Of a DNA stretch of 64,000 bases, positions 27,701 through 43,400 are shown piece by piece. Positions within the stretch are counted from its first letter, which is position 1, and the number at the start of each line of letters is the position of its first letter. The position numbers and the translations under genes were made by a program. A model generated the notes under the pieces. It was not told the origin of the DNA. It saw only the letters and a list, made by a program, of their open reading frames with translations, and ran no database searches. This stretch comes from Lutraria lutraria (taxonomy: Eukaryota > Mollusca > Bivalvia > Venerida > Mactridae): NCBI GenBank assembly GCA_964023205.1, contig OZ026833.1, positions 45,696,441 through 45,760,440 of the forward strand, written 5' to 3'.

Positions 27701-28422
27701 TCAGAGAATGTGAGCAGATTGATATAACTACTGTATCCATACTGAGCGCCTCTAACATCAACACATGGTATGTAAACATCTTAAAGTAAACTTCTAAGAT
27801 CTCAAATAATTGGTTCGTTATATTCCCATTTCTCTTTAAAATAAAGATCAGCGTGCAGGGGGAGGGGGGTGAATAAATACTTCAATGTATTTGATACTTC
27901 GCTACATTCAAGTCCATTACAACAACTGAGAAAGTCCTAGCAGGCATTTCAAGGATAGTACTCCTTCACTTGTCTGATAAACAATTTTCTTACCAATTAA
28001 TTACCATACACAACACGTAGACATATTGGTATTGGAAGATTTTCACAGAGACAGATTTCTACCAGTTTATCGTTATGTTCACCATGAACGCACTGTAATC
28101 ATTGTGATGTTATAAAATATTGATGATATGAAATATTGCCTTCAAGCATGGACAATACAGGGATTTATTGAATAAAAATGAAAACAATGTATTATCACTT
28201 AATCTCACATGTCCTAAGAGAATCGTTATTTCATAACATGGTGTGTTATAGAAATGTTTGTTAATTGTTTTGAGACCAAGGCACACATGGGGATTTCTAG
28301 CAGGTGATTTTTTTTACACTAACAATGAAGTTACACCACATTTCGTGTCATTGAACAAGTGGATTAGCTATCAAATTGAAAATCAAATGTAACAACAGTT
28401 ACTGGTACCACATCTTCCATTA
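24726..28422. other. Intergenic / 3' flank of the MSL3 homologue
   Basis: No coding segment recognised. A possible minus-strand poly(A) signal for the MSL3 homologue is the TTTATT at 28164-28169 (AATAAA on the minus strand), about 255 bp past its stop. The ORF at 26849-27145 (-) is very AT-rich and unsupported. A diverged MITE lies at about 27472-27606. Confidence 0.45.
27472..27606. mobile_element. Diverged MITE, GGCCTTTATT family
   Basis: Resembles the better preserved copies at 33908 and 43248: starts ACAGTCAAATGGGTGAACAA, contains AATGTGGCC and CTTTATTC, and a degenerate right end CAAGTTTGATTATA follows at about 27612-27625. Confidence 0.5.
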
Positions 28423-31400
28423 TCAGACATTTTCTGGGAAAAGTTCAGATTCATGATCACACAAGTACCTGAAATAAAAAAAAATGCTAATCAGAGATCA
28501 CAGAATACTGAATATTCCTGCACATTATCTTCCCTAATTAAAACACTCAGCTAATTGAATAAGTTTAAATACAAGAAGTGTTTGTGAAACATGGATGCCT
28601 CCTGTGACCTTGACCTAGTGACATCAGAATCTAAAGGGTTCATCTACATGTGATGACCGACCTCCAAACCAAATCTGATGAGCTTAAGCCAAATAGTTCT
28701 CTAATATTACCTGGAAAAGGCTTGGTTACGGACGGACGGATCGGCAGACAAACAGACATATGAAAAGCAATATACCCCCATTTCCTTGAAAGACGGCATA
28801 TCAATGGCCCAGGGATACTCACTTGGAAATATCTATTAACAGTTTAAATGGGAATTTCCATGTTACCTGCATGTGCCAATTTTAGGTATTATATTCTGTA
28901 GTTAAATAAATGCTGTTATCTTTGAACATGTATGTCTTCAAAGTCTCATCTCAAATGGAAAAGACATCTTCATGCATCTCACATGTTCAAGACTTTCAGA
29001 AATGCATGTACAAAACATTTGATTTATGCAATATTGAATCATACCTTATATGGCAATTCACAAGAAACAAAATGGTTTAATACAGAATTTACAAGACTAA
29101 GCCATGTTTAGAACCTATGATTGACAGCTATAGATTGTTTAGAGCTGTAATAAGCAACATGTGGGCTGTCATCAAAGTATTGCTCATTAAGAGTGATTTA
29201 TAATACTTTAACATGATGTGTGTATTTTATAACAATGCTCTCTGAGAGAAGGAATTTTCACAATTTTTATGATTTTTATGAAAACTATTTTCAGAGCAAT
29301 TCATGCAGATTTATTAAAGATCAAGACTTTTGTGAACAGGAAATGCCTTTTTTATGCTCCATAGTTAAATGACAGTTCATCATGATTGTTTTACTTGCCT
29401 ACAGGTATGAATTAAGAACATGGAAATATATACAGTAAAACCTTGATTATCCGAACTCGTATTATCCATAAGCCTGGAATTATCCCGAAGGAATTTTCAG
29501 TCACGATTTCCCCCTTTATAATTATTTCAATGTACAACAAACTTGATTATCCAAATTGTGTTATCCGAAATCATGGATTATCCAAAACAATATTTCGGTC
29601 CCATAGATTTTGGATAATCAAGGTTTTACTGTATTATGAAAAAGGGTCTTACGTAAGGAATTGCTGGGTAAGTTTTCTAAGCACACCTTGTCTGTCATCA
29701 TCAACATCCATCTCAGAAATAAGATCAGGAAGTTTCACTGTAAAAAGAAAATATTGTAAATCATTAGAAATATACAAAATATACTATAATTATAAGATCC
29801 TTCTACACAATCTACGTGAACAGAATGTGACTTTTTTATATAAATGAAATAGGAAGAAAGCAAAGTACCCGATTATTTCCGATTGGTTGCCATGGCAACC
29901 AGAGTTCAGCATGGAATTATTTTTTTTCAACAATTTTGGTTTACTTCATGCAAGGCCAACTGCTTAAGAAGGAGATGTTGTTTAAAGCAATGGACGGACG
30001 AATAGACTGACAGACAGACTATGGACATTACGCAATCTCAAACATGAAGAAATCATAAATTATTAACTCATAGTAAATAAGAATAACTCATTTTACCAAA
30101 TTATTAATGTTATAATGTTTACTTATGATGTTTTGTTGAAATATATGTTTGGTTGTATTATTATATCTTCAGTCATGTGTGTAATGACACTGTCAGTATT
30201 TGCTTCACTGACTTTAATATTATACAGATCAAGGAGGGACTAGGCACTCCTTCATTGAACATGAAAAGTTAACATAAGTTCATTCATGTGTGTAATTACA
30301 ATATCAGTATTTGCTTCACTGACTTTGATAAACAGGAAGTGGAGAATTTATGTATCACACAGGGCTCCAGATAAAAGACGTATTTGCGTAAATACGCAAT
30401 AGTTTTTCTGAAGTACCATAAAAAAATATTTCTAGAGCGACAGGCACTTAAAATCTTGGGTACTTTTACTTGATTAAAATGCGTAACTATCAAATTAAAA
30501 TGTAGTATCTGTTATTTGTGATTTAATTGAACATATTGAATAAGGCAAAGGTATTGCTTATAAGCTACATGTACATTCTTCTGGATGCAAAACAAGTTCA
30601 TGGAAATGATGTACACGTTAAATATAGAAGGACAAAATACAACAAAGTAGATTTAAAAGATAAGGCTTAAGTGTGTGTTTGTATTTATAAGTGAATACCC
30701 TTAAGAGTGGTTCCCATGACTGTCATTACCCTTTAAAAATTTGAAATACCCCCCCCCCCCCAAAATTTAAGGGGTGAAATACTCCCTGCCCAAATATTTA
30801 TCTGGAGCCCTGATCACATATATAATATTGTTCAATGGAAGCTCCTTGCTTCAACAACAGCAAGATTTTTACCCTACTGCACAATTTCACTACTAATTTA
30901 ACCTCTCTAGAGCAACAACCTCTCAACAACGACATAATTTTGCTACTCCAAAAGGTGTTGCTTTGGAGAGGTTGCAATGCATATCTAATGCCACAGTGTT
31001 AAGTGAGCAAATGTATCAGTCAACCTGTGTAGTAATATGTTTTGTATCACACATACATGTACCTAAGCACATTACCAGATCATATCAGATGGATTTATAA
31101 ATTTAACAATTTCTCATCTACGCAAAAAACCAGACCATAGTATCAGCAACACACAACGATGAAAATCCTCTATTTCAAGATTAGTTTCTTGAATTACGGA
31201 ATCAAGTACGGAACAGTCTCACAGCAAATGTTGATGCTCACATGGCAGTATCTAATATAAGGCTCCATTGATTTATTATGTAATCAGTAAACTATGAAAC
31301 GTATAAAAATAATCAGCTGGTTCAGACAGACCTAAATTGAGCTTTAATGTGAAATCAAAGTCTTACACAAACTATCTATTCGACAAAAGCTGACAACAAA

Positions 31401-34400
31401 CGAATCTTCACCAAGCAATTATAGACAATCACTTCATCGCATGTTGTCAAGTTATGTCAACAGTTGTTTTTTTTAATGCCATTTCAGTGGCAATTTACTT
31501 GTATTTGCTAGGAAGGAAATGAAGACAAGGTTTGTAATATCGTGACATTAAGATAAATTTTGGGAAAGTAGAGAGAGTCAGTTTGGCGTAAAAAATATAT
31601 CTTTGTTTCTGGTTACCCAACCAACCTACCCTAATTTTTCCCGGCGATCCTAATCTTTTTATTACAGGTACATACGAGGAACAGACCATCCACTTTCTCA
31701 ATTGTTTACCTTTCACATGCTTTTCAAGAGCCAAAATAGATTTTATAAAAATTCCTACATACCTACCCTATTTTTAATGAGCATGTGATCAGAAATAAAC
31801 AATCTTTGGGGCTAAAATATGCTGACATGTTTGTGTCTCTTAATAACACCAAAACTGTAATTGGTGCATGTTAGCATCAAACAATATTCACAGGTGATAA
31901 TTACACAGTACCAAAAAGGCGATTAAAAGGCTGATAAAAACTAAAAGGTGTTTAGATCAACAAATTTGAACTACAGTTTACATTCAAAAATAATCATATC
32001 CGATAGAATTTCATACAGACAAAGAAGGGATAAAACACGAATGAAGAATTAAGTTAAGGAGTTATCAACTGTGTACATGTACGAGGTGACACTTACCAAA
32101 CAGTCTCAGTAAATGTTGGGCTCCATATAACATTGATGGTGGTGTAGGTAACTGACATAATGCTTCTTGTGGCGCCAGCTGCCAATGAAGTATGTTTGCA
32201 AGGATTTCTTCTCGACCGTTATCACCAGCGCTATCTACAGAACCGTTAGCTTTCTTCTCCGGAACATTATCATTACCGTTCTGACGGGCAGATATATGAC
32301 ATGGGATAAGCAATGGAGGAGGCCGCTCAGTTTTTTCATTCTTTATATTAGTCGGTTTGACTGGTTCAGACATTATTGTATCTGGTTTAGACTGGTCACT
32401 GTCATTTGAATCCTCACTAGACTTTCTGTAACTTCTCAAAGCTCTCCTCCGAAGAGCATCGTCCTGACGATCGGAGGATCGTCTTTTTCTGACTGGTTTA
32501 TCTCCCTTCTCATGTTTTATGTCACTTGTATTCCCGAATGAAAGGTCACATTTATCTACAGCATGATCTTGTTCAGACTTTTTAATGTTATCTGAATTTC
32601 CTCTACTTCTAGTAAACCTTCTTGGGGTTACATTTACAGTACTGGGGTTAAATATCACTTTTTCATCCTCGCTCACTAAATTAGGTGATAATTTAGGGAT
32701 TTTTGGCCAAGGTTCTTCTACGATGAGAGATTGGGGATCTGCTGACCTTGACCTTGGTGACTTCAGTAAAGGTGAATCTGCACTAGGTCTATGATAAGGA
32801 TATCCAAACAGTAGACAGTGAGTAACAAATAAACATAAACAAACAACTAGACAAATCGATATACAAACATGTTTCATATAAATTTGATCCAATACAATAT
32901 TTGTGTTAAAGAAAAAATGAACCAAACTCAAGTTTTGGGTTATAATAACTGATATAAATCCCTCAACTTCTGTGTTAAAACAGGAACAAACTGAACCAAA
33001 TGGGATAAAATAGAATATTACCTTTTACTTACATAAATAAAATTAATTATGAGCCATTTCCATGTGGACTAAGGCATTTATATAAGACATTGATAATAAC
33101 TGATGCCATTAAATTTGTCTTGTAAATGATGGATATACATAATTGATGGTATTATCTCAGCGTACTTACATTTTCTGTTTAGCAGGTGACTTAGTTTTAT
33201 AAGTGCTCATTATCTTATTATGTTGTTCTCTCTCTACATCATACAACAATATTGTAGGTAAAACAAAGTCAAAACATATCCTCAGACCATCCACAAACTC
33301 TTTACATACTGGTAAACTACAACATAATACATCACAAATAAATATCAAACAAATCTCAGAGGACTCTGAGGTGATCGGTGGATGAGTGGTAACGTGCTGG
33401 ACTACACCATGAAAGGTTGTGGGTTTGACTTTCAAATTTCTCTGGGAGACCTTTTCAGAGTCCCCATTCAAACTACCAAGCCAAGTAATGTATCTAGAAA
33501 TCACAGGAAAAAGGGCCAGGCATGTATCGGTGCTTCACATAGGGCACAATAAAGAACCAGGAAAAACTATTTGAAAACATTAGGGATATAAATGCCTAGT
33601 TCTCCTATATTGTATCTCCCCTCTCTCTGGGGCCGCTCTGAAATGACCTTAACTTTGAATGGGTCGTTCAACAACAGATCAAAATCAAACAAATCTCAGA
33701 CTATCATTAAACTACAACATTAATCCAACACAAATTAATTTAAAGACATGCAAAAATGCAAACAACCTAGGCCTTTAAGAGTTTATTGCACAGAAACCTT
33801 TTTTTTCGATCATAATGACCTTGACCTCAAAACCCTTAAATACAATCCCAAGCCGAGTCTCCATTAAACCCTGCTACACGCCATACTGAAACTAATTGTC
33901 GGATATACAGTCAAACCTGTGAACAAAAGCCACCCTTGGGAAAGACAAAATGTGGCATTTATAGACAGTAGGCCTTTATTTGGAGGTCATTTTGTTCTAA
34001 ATAATCAATGTTTTTTTAAAAAATGTCTTTTATTCACATGGTGGCCTTTATTCAGAGGTGGCCTTTATTCACAGGATGATCTTTATTCAGAGGGTGGCCT
34101 TTATTCACAGGGTGGCCTTTATTCAGAGGGTGGCCTTTATTCACAGGGTGGCCTTTATTCAGAGGTGGCCACTAACACAGGTTTGACTGTACCACATTCT
34201 AATAACCAGACTGTTCAACTTTCAGAAAGAACAAAAGAACAAGGAGACATGTCATGGTAATCGGATATTTATCTGTCATTTTTACACAGTATCCATCAAA
34301 CTAATCAAAGACCAGAGTTTTGAAGCTTTCCTTCAAAAGCAATTAAATTGAGTGCATCTATTCATTAAATTGATTACAATTTCGAAGTAGAGCATACTTT

Positions 34401-37400
34401 TTTTATCTGCTGTCTGCATGATCAATAGAAAACAAAACAAAGGGTCATATTTCACAATGTTAATGTTAGCATCGCAGGTAAAAGTGTGATTTTTTTAGTC
34501 ATCTGCTTTGTCATAAAAAGCAATAATTAGTATTTTGCAATCAGCAAAAAATATTGCAATAACTACCATATTTGATAAACACTAGAAGACACAAAAAATA
34601 TTCCCTATTTTTTAATCATTTAAATCATTCTTTCTAGATATAGTTTCATTAATGTTTGAGAAAATGAACCAAGTTGTAAAACATGCATAAAATATGTTTA
34701 TCTTCTTCCAATTTCAGGTGGACAACATGAAAACAGTATACAGACATAAATATAGATACCAGTACTAAGATTTCTTGTAAACAACACAAACTTGTACACT
34801 GGTCTAGCAGCCTATTTTCTAGTTTGATGAAAAAAGCATCAAAACAGAACAATGGTCCAACATGGCATACTGTAATATTACTATAATACTAACATGTTCA
34901 CAGAAAAATTATGATAATTTCATAAGCATATACAGTCAAACCTATGTTTGCAGCCATCTCCAAATAAAGGTCATCCTGTGAATAAAGGTCATTCTTTCCA
35001 AAACTGTGACTGATTATCTAGAACAAAATGACCTCTGAATAAAGGCCACTTGTCAATAAAGGCATTATTTTGTCTTTCCTAAGTTAACAGGTTTGACTAA
35101 TTATATATGTATGTATACATCTATAACTATAAACCTAGGCAGGGAGAGGTGTTTAAATACTAGAAATCTATTCAATGATTATGACACCATTACACATAGA
35201 TTATAATTAATACTGAATTTGAACGACAGACTGTACAAATGTTTGTAAATATGTAATACTCACATTCTTTCTATGGCTATCTTTGGAGCATTTTGACAAA
35301 ACACAGAACGATCAAAGTTGTGGCCCCAGAAATCCATCATAAATGATTTAACAAAACTTTCTAGAACTGTTACAACATTTATCTCTGCAGGTAACTTCTG
35401 CATCTGTAATAACGAAGTACATTGTGTAAATCAATTAATCAAAATCAAACTACATGACAGATCATAATTCTATGTCATTTCCATTCATGTTATTTGACAG
35501 CAAAAGAAAATCCTGGAATATTGGAAAACGTTTCTAACATAAGTAATTGACCAAGCACAATGTTCAACTAATTTTTTTAAAGCATTAGCTCAACATTTGA
35601 ATGGGATACTGACAATGAACAATTTACCACTAGGATAGTTCACTAGTCCAAATAGAAATCTACTAACCCTCGACGGGGCTTTTGGCTAGTGCAAAAATGA
35701 CATGCATGTTTTTTCTCTAATGTACACAATGCACCTAATTTTTTGAGACAATAATAATTTAATTATGTTGTATCAAAACTGCATCCAAAATATTATATAC
35801 CCGGTATTAAGGATTGTTAATATTTAACATTTATTCTCTGATCATTTGTCATAATAGTTTTCAGCAAACAGGATGATGCCATACCTTCTTATCTTGACAC
35901 ACACTAAAATAATCTCTGTCTAAAACTGCTTTCAATGATTCAGGCATGTCCACTTCAAAAGAAGGTTTCAACCTCTGAAAGTCAACATATTACTCTGTTA
36001 TAACAAGTAGAGAACTAAATGGTCCCCGACTATAAATCACTAGTCCTACAAGCCATTCTTACAACTAACAAGAGGGCCAAGATGGCCCTTGATCGCTCAC
36101 CTGAGAACATAGGCACTATAATTAATGACCAGGTAATATAGTTTCCATCTCGTATAACCCATTTTTACGTAGATTTTGATATCAAAACCAACAGTGAAGA
36201 TATAATACTGTTAAACAAGCTAAAACGTAGCAAATTTTCTAATCCAAGGGCCCATAAGTTCTTGAAGTTGTGGTCCAATTCCACCCATAACTGATCTTGT
36301 CCAAGACAATAAGGTCATACACATTCATTGTAAATATGATTAGGATCGGTGAATTAATGAAGGTGCTAGAGTGTAAACAAGCTAAAATATAGCAAATTTT
36401 CTAAGTCAAGGGCCCATAACTCTTGAAGTTGTAGTCCGATTCCACCCATAATCGAACTTGTCCAAGATCTTTTGGTTATACACATTTACTGTAAATATGA
36501 TTAGGATCAGTGAATAAATGAATGTGCTAGAGTGTAAACAAACTCAAATGTATACAACAAATTTTCAAAGTCAAGGGCCAATAACTCTAGAAGTTATTGT
36601 CCGATTTTGCCCATAATTGAACTTAGCCAAGACATTGTGGCCATATACATTGTGAGCAAGTTTGATCACGATTCGTTAAGAGCTGTGGATGCTAGAGTGT
36701 AAACAAACTAATTGTGGCCGGACGCCGGACATTCATCGATCCTAAAAGCTCACCTGATGAATCAGGTGAGCTAATAAAAAGTCTAGCATGGTTTGCAGTT
36801 GCACAACATATTGATTAAAAGATCTGTGATCAATAAAATAGTTTTACTCATTTTGACGAAATTGTTCTTTATTCCAGCATTTCGGTTTAAGTACAAGCAT
36901 AAAATGTTTAAAATATGCAAATCTGTCTACTCACTGCTACATGTTTGGGTCATGTGACCACAATTTAATATCATAATTTGTTAAGAACGACCTCACAGCT
37001 GGGATGTAGAATCCCACCTAGAACTAGACAAATTTCACATGTGAGGAATCTGTCGAGCTAGCTTACAGAAAGTCAGTGGTTCGACCCAGGTGTATACCCG
37101 GGTATTCCTCCACTGATAAATGACCCTGACTGTTGGTGTGAAATTCAGCCCCAAACAAAGGCAAACTAAGGCAAGTATTAGATTTGGTAAGTGTCCAATA
37201 ATGTTGTGTAAAATAAGTCAATCATTAATACAGCAACTTTTCATAATTTACAATACAATGTAGATATACCTGTGATTTTTTGTAATCTTCAAGTTTAGAA
37301 TCCATGTCAGTTATATCACTATCAGCAACACTCTGAAAACAGAAGAAGTGATGACATGTTCAACCATACAGGAAAAGTATAGGAATCTCATTTGGTTGTC

Positions 37401-40400
37401 TGGGGGCAATTTAACAAAATATTTTCCTAGTTAAGAGGTATAGTTCAAATGAAAATAGAGGCAAGAAAAAAACATATCACTTTAAAATTCTAGGGTCTGC
37501 CAAAAATAGGGCTTGTTGGGTTGACAGATTTTATTTATTTATCATGGTTTAACATCATTTTCAACAATGTTTCAGTTATATACTGTGGTTGATTCACCAA
37601 TCAAGTGTTCCAAGACAGTATTCCAACTTGTACTAATTTAACCCTTCCACAAGAAACCAGCAACTTCTCCACATATGGCGGAAAATCAACATTGTTGTCA
37701 ATTTTTTATCGAATGGCAAGTCCTGCTGCGGCCAGGAATCGTATCCAGAACGCCGGGTTACAGGTCAAGCACACTTACCCATTGAACCATGGCTGGGTTG
37801 GCAGATACCAGGAGCTTTTTTATGCCTAATGAAGTACAACAATACTAAGAAGAATTCCAGCTTACCTCATCTTCTGTATCATTAGTGTCTGTTGTGTTAC
37901 CATCATCTAAATCAAAATCATCAAATGGTGGATTTCCATTAAATGCATCCATCAATGCCTCCTGTATTCTTCTTCTACGACTTTTGTTTTTACATCTACA
38001 AGATTTATCATACATACAACATTAAACACTTCCAGTAAAATGTCATAAAATAACATTGCCATAGAAACTTAAAGCACTATTAGGTAACTTAAAATAAAAG
38101 CTACTGCTAGTGAATAACTTTAAATCAAAGTACTGAAAATACTGTTACTGATGCAGGTTACAATAAAAACTTAACATGTCCTACCTGACTAAATGATGAA
38201 AAAAAAACAGGCTATAAATCAGAGAGAAATTACAAGCCCTCCAGAAAATAATCCATTAATGAACACTACTAATAAGTATGAATAGTAGCCCTGGCCGCAC
38301 AAAACATCTTAAACCACAATTAAGCTGACCTCAAGATATTGTCACTAATCAAAGTAGCCAAGGTTCATTAAAACTTCAATAGCTAGTCATTTGTATTACT
38401 AGCAATCTATGTTCGCCATGTTTAAAGCTTAACAACAGAATTTGTGTTACAGTACTGTATTTACAATACTCCACAGCAAAATCCTGTACAGGAAATACCA
38501 ATACACAATATCATAGGATAGTAGGTATAGTAACAGCAGACATACTAATTATTTATCAATATTTCCAAACTTATGCCAAACTTGTGCAAGGACAGTAATA
38601 CTGTGTACGAAGCTCAGGCAATGACATCAGTCACGTTTAACAGGGTTTTCATTAATATTCATTGCGACAGATTTTCTTATGAAAATAACAGATTTGGCCG
38701 GTGAACAAGGGAGTCACCTATCTAAATATCCTACTTAACATTTTCAAACTTTTGGGATTGTTACACAATTTTTCTGTAATTTTAACCGACGATTTTCATT
38801 GGCAATCTGTTCTTAATGAAAACCTATGTTTAGTATAGCTACTTTCCACATGGCATCTTACATTTTGTACATGGAACACTTAAAGTACTAAAAAGGAAAG
38901 CTATGTCAGATAAAAAGGCTAAAAAAGTAATGTTTAGGGTTACTTGACAATAAAAATTTGGAAAGGTTGGTGATTTAATTATCCCATTCCCCCATCCCCA
39001 AATATACACCTGTCATACTTTGAGGGTTTAACTTGTCACTTCTTATTTTGTATTTGAATTTTGGAGTCAGGAGTCTTAGGACTGGTGCCATAAAAAAGGG
39101 TGGTCAGATAACTGTAAAAACAATTATTTTTTCTAGCATTACTTACGACTTTCTTGCAATTTCAGTCAGCTGTTTCATCAGTGACCTGTTTTCTTCAGAA
39201 TTCTTCAACACCAAACTCTCTCCAACGATGCGATCCCAACTGAATAAAGTATTGGACAGAAGATAAAAGCCTGCCTATGTTCTTAGTATCATTATCAATG
39301 ATTCGTCAAACAAGCACAGTAACATTTAAGCAGTACACATTACTTGAAGCAGAGATACATCGTTTTTTAGAGGGCATAATTCATTACCTTAGTTACAATC
39401 GTAAGTCATTCATTGTATCATCAAATTCAACAAAAATGATTTTATGTTCTTAGTAAATAAGAACACATTACCAATGCCATAATTATAGTCAGGAAAATAA
39501 ACAAGAGGGCCAAGATGGCCCTATATCGCTCACATGACAATCACTGTTCACTTATTAAAACATTGTTTTGAACCGGTGACCTAGTTTTTGACCCAAGATG
39601 ACCCATGTTAGAACTTGTCCTACATATAAATAAGACAAACATTCTGACAAAATTTGGTGAAGATCCAATCAAAACCATGAAAACTACAGCATAGACAAGG
39701 TTTTCCTAAGATTTGACCTCATGACCTAGTTTTTGACCCCAGACGACCTATGTTCGAATTTTTCTTACATATCATTAAGACAAACATTCTGACGTGGTTT
39801 GGTGAAGATACGATCAAAATTTGACATCTACAGTGTTAATAAGGTTTTCCTAAGATTTGACCTTGTGACCTGGTTTTTGACCCTAGGTGACCCATATTTG
39901 AACTTGTCCTTAATATCATTAAGACAAACAATCTGACAAGGTTTGGCCAAGATCCAATTAGATGACATTTAGAGCTTTTACAAGATTTTTACTTAAGATT
40001 TGACCTGGTGACCCAGTTTTTGACCCCGGCTGACCCATGTACAACCTTGACCCACATATCATTGAGGCAAACATTCTGACAAAGTTTGGTGAAGATCCAA
40101 TAATAACTGTGAAATCTACAGTGTTAACATGGTTTTTCATAAGATTTGACCTAGCGACCTAGTTTTTGACCCAAGATGACCCATGTTCGAACTCGTCCAA
40201 GATATTATGAAGACAAACATTCTGACAAGGTTTCATGATCATCCAATCAAAACAGTGACTTCTAGAGTGTTCACAAGGTTTTCCAGCAATTTGCCCTAGT
40301 GACCTAGTTTTACACCGGAAATGACCCATTATCAAACTTGACCTACATATTATTAAAATAAACATTCTGACAAAGTTTCATGAAGATCCAATCAAAACAG

Positions 40401-43400
40401 TGATTTCTAAAGTGTTCACAAGATTTTCCCTTATTTGGCCCTGGTGACCTAGTTGTTTACCCAAAATGGCCCAATATCGAACTCGTCCGGGATTTTGTTG
40501 ATATTAACGTTCTGACCCAGTTTTGCTAAAATTGAGCTAAAAATGTGGCCCCTAGTGTGGTCACAACATAAAGTTTGACGACGCACGACGCACACCGCAC
40601 GACGCCGGACGGAGAGTGATCCTAATAGCTCACTTTGTCACTTTGTGACATGTGAGCTAAAAAATATACTTATTTCAGGGTTGTGATTGGTTACTGATCA
40701 GAAAAGAGGAAATGATCAAATATATTGTCACATTGTGGAATACTACCAGAAAGCATACTTAAGATAAACTACATGTAATTGAACAGATGCAAGTTCTCCA
40801 GTGTGATTGTACAAACACTTGAAGGAAGTACATTATTTCATTCATCTAAAACAAATATATTTTTAACAGACCAGCCTAGGTATGGAGACTGTAGATTTAA
40901 AATATAACGATCTAAAAAGGGGAAATCCTTTTCAAGGAGAAAAACTCACACCCTGTGTTTTGGTCCATCAATGATGTGGTTTGTCTGTATTATGTAATAC
41001 AAATGTATTACAACAGTAAAATATCACACTCCTGTTTTTTTTCGGTATTTTGGGAATATGACCCATACCCTTGGGATTGGGAATTTTCGCTGTGTTTTAG
41101 TCAAAATTGGGGAAATGTATAACTACAGTCTTTGCAATGTTCAACTTATTCTACTTATTCTCCCATAAAACTTTAGTAGAATAAGATATTTACTACCAAT
41201 AGTGATATTAATGAACTTATAAAATTAATATTTTTTTTTTGGGGGGATAGGGAATTTTTGTCTCCGAATTGGGAAAAAAGATATTCTTTTCAATTGGGAA
41301 TATGACCGAACTTCGGCTACAAAATCATTTATACTATATATAATAATTTATACTTATGTATTGGTTTAGTATTCAAAATCTTAATTTTTTCAATAACCTC
41401 ACTTGCCCTTCATTGCTATAAGTTTGACTACCACATAGGACTAAATATAAATATCACAAGTGAAGAAGCTGACCAGCTAGCTAGCGGAAGGTGAGTGGTT
41501 CTATTAAACTGTATATGTGGAGTCTTCCTCAGGACTCCATTAAAAGGGGAAGAGTTTCCAAATGACCCTGATGATGGTTAAATCCCAGAGAAAAACAGTA
41601 AGGCCATCCTTTAAAAAAAATGTTTGTTTGCAGTAACCCTACCCAGAGAATTTTCAGTGGGTAGGTAGGTAGCAAATTTTTTTCTAAAATTTTATTAGTA
41701 AAAAAAAATTTAACCCTTGATGCCAAAGAAAAATTGGGTAGTGGCCATTTTGGTTAGAAGGTAGCTTTACCGCAAACAAAATATTTTTTAAGGATGGCTC
41801 AAAATCAACAATCATTTAATGCTGTAAGAAGAACTTACACTGTAAGCAATTACTATACTCAACAAAAAAAGAAACTTTACACATTTTAGGTAAGATTTCC
41901 ATTGACGCAATTTTAGTTCACTGTGTATTCACCTAAAGGTCCCGTGCATTAATAAAATTACATTGTAGTTGTATGATATGCTGTGGACTACAGCCGACAC
42001 AGTTCGTTCAAGAAATTAACAGTTTATGCAAACAGTTGACCAAAAATACAACAGTAAATATGGTCTTATTTTAATTCAAAGGGAGGTAATTTGAAACATA
42101 TCAATGTTTGACTCAAACTGCATTAATCGGGATTAGACCTTTTCAGTATCAAACTTGTTTTTCTTTACAAAAATACGCGTATTGATGTTTACAACATTAA
42201 AACAGGTCAACAGCCCATGAACGGATAGTTTGAATACCAATAATGCTGTTTTAAAAAATCAGTTATTCCCCTTTCCATTCAGTAATTCTGATTTGTTTTC
42301 CCTGGAATTCTTCAACAGGATGGACAGTTAAAATGTCACAATGCCTGTTCTTGGTTATTTCTTTAAGGAGCATTGAAATATCAATACATGAATAATGTGA
42401 AGTTTCTTTGTTTGCTGAGTATAGTATTTATGCACAACATAACATTTTATAGTAAGCTCAAATGTTAAAGATATAAAACTTCAGAAAAGTCACCTGTTAT
42501 TCCATCTAAGGAAATGTATATGATATCCAGGTTTTCTCTTCCCATCTGTGTCTTTATAAACTGTAGTATCTAATATCTGTAGGATATAAATTCAAGAAAA
42601 GCATTGAGTTTGTTTTTATAGTATGTATAATCTATCATGGTTTACTAGTATAACCGTGTGGCTGTAATCAAATGGTAATTAAAAGGGCTATTAGCCTACT
42701 ACTGATTTTCCCTCCCCTGTTGTCAGACCAAAAACAAAATTAGCCACTCAATCTAAAATGCTTAAAGAAATTGATAGAGAACATAAGCAGTGTTCTAATT
42801 TCGCTGTTGAGTCTGCAAATTATATAGCTGCTGGTCCAGCAAAACATGACAGATCAACAGATGTGTATATATATTATATATGTGGTTAAGACAATGATAA
42901 GTAGCAAAGATAGACCAACAGTTAACGATCTTCCATTTTGTCATTCACTTTGAGTCTTCAGGCCTGAGGTATACTTCATACTTAAGCCAACAATTGTACT
43001 TCATAGTGTGAATATTGACAGTTAGATATCTAAATGAATTAGCAAGTACACAGGGCTCTCCTTTGACTCTTGAAATGGCATTTTGACTCTTGAAATTTGA
43101 AAAATAAGGTTTTTGACTCTTGAGAATTGGAACCAAAGGGTCAAATTTACTATTACTTTAGTAGAAAATTACGTTGAATCTTTACATTTCTATCAGCTAA
43201 GGGTCATTTTGACCCCCAACTTTTTAAGTCTATGGAGAGCCCTGGTACAGTCAAACCTGCGAACAAAGGCCATTCTCGGGAAAGATAAAATGTGGCCTTT
43301 TGACAGGTGGCCTTTTTATTCAGAGGGCATTTTTTGTTTTAAATAATTAATGACATTTTAATGATTTTTAAAAGAATGGCATTTACTCACATGGTGACCT

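Noticed and set aside
29443..29847. 134-codon plus-strand ORF
   Set aside because: Reads through the ATTATCC MITE and the antisense of MSL3 exon 10.
33919..34260. 113-codon ORF with repeated GGLYS-type residues
   Set aside because: It is the translated tandem interior of a MITE.
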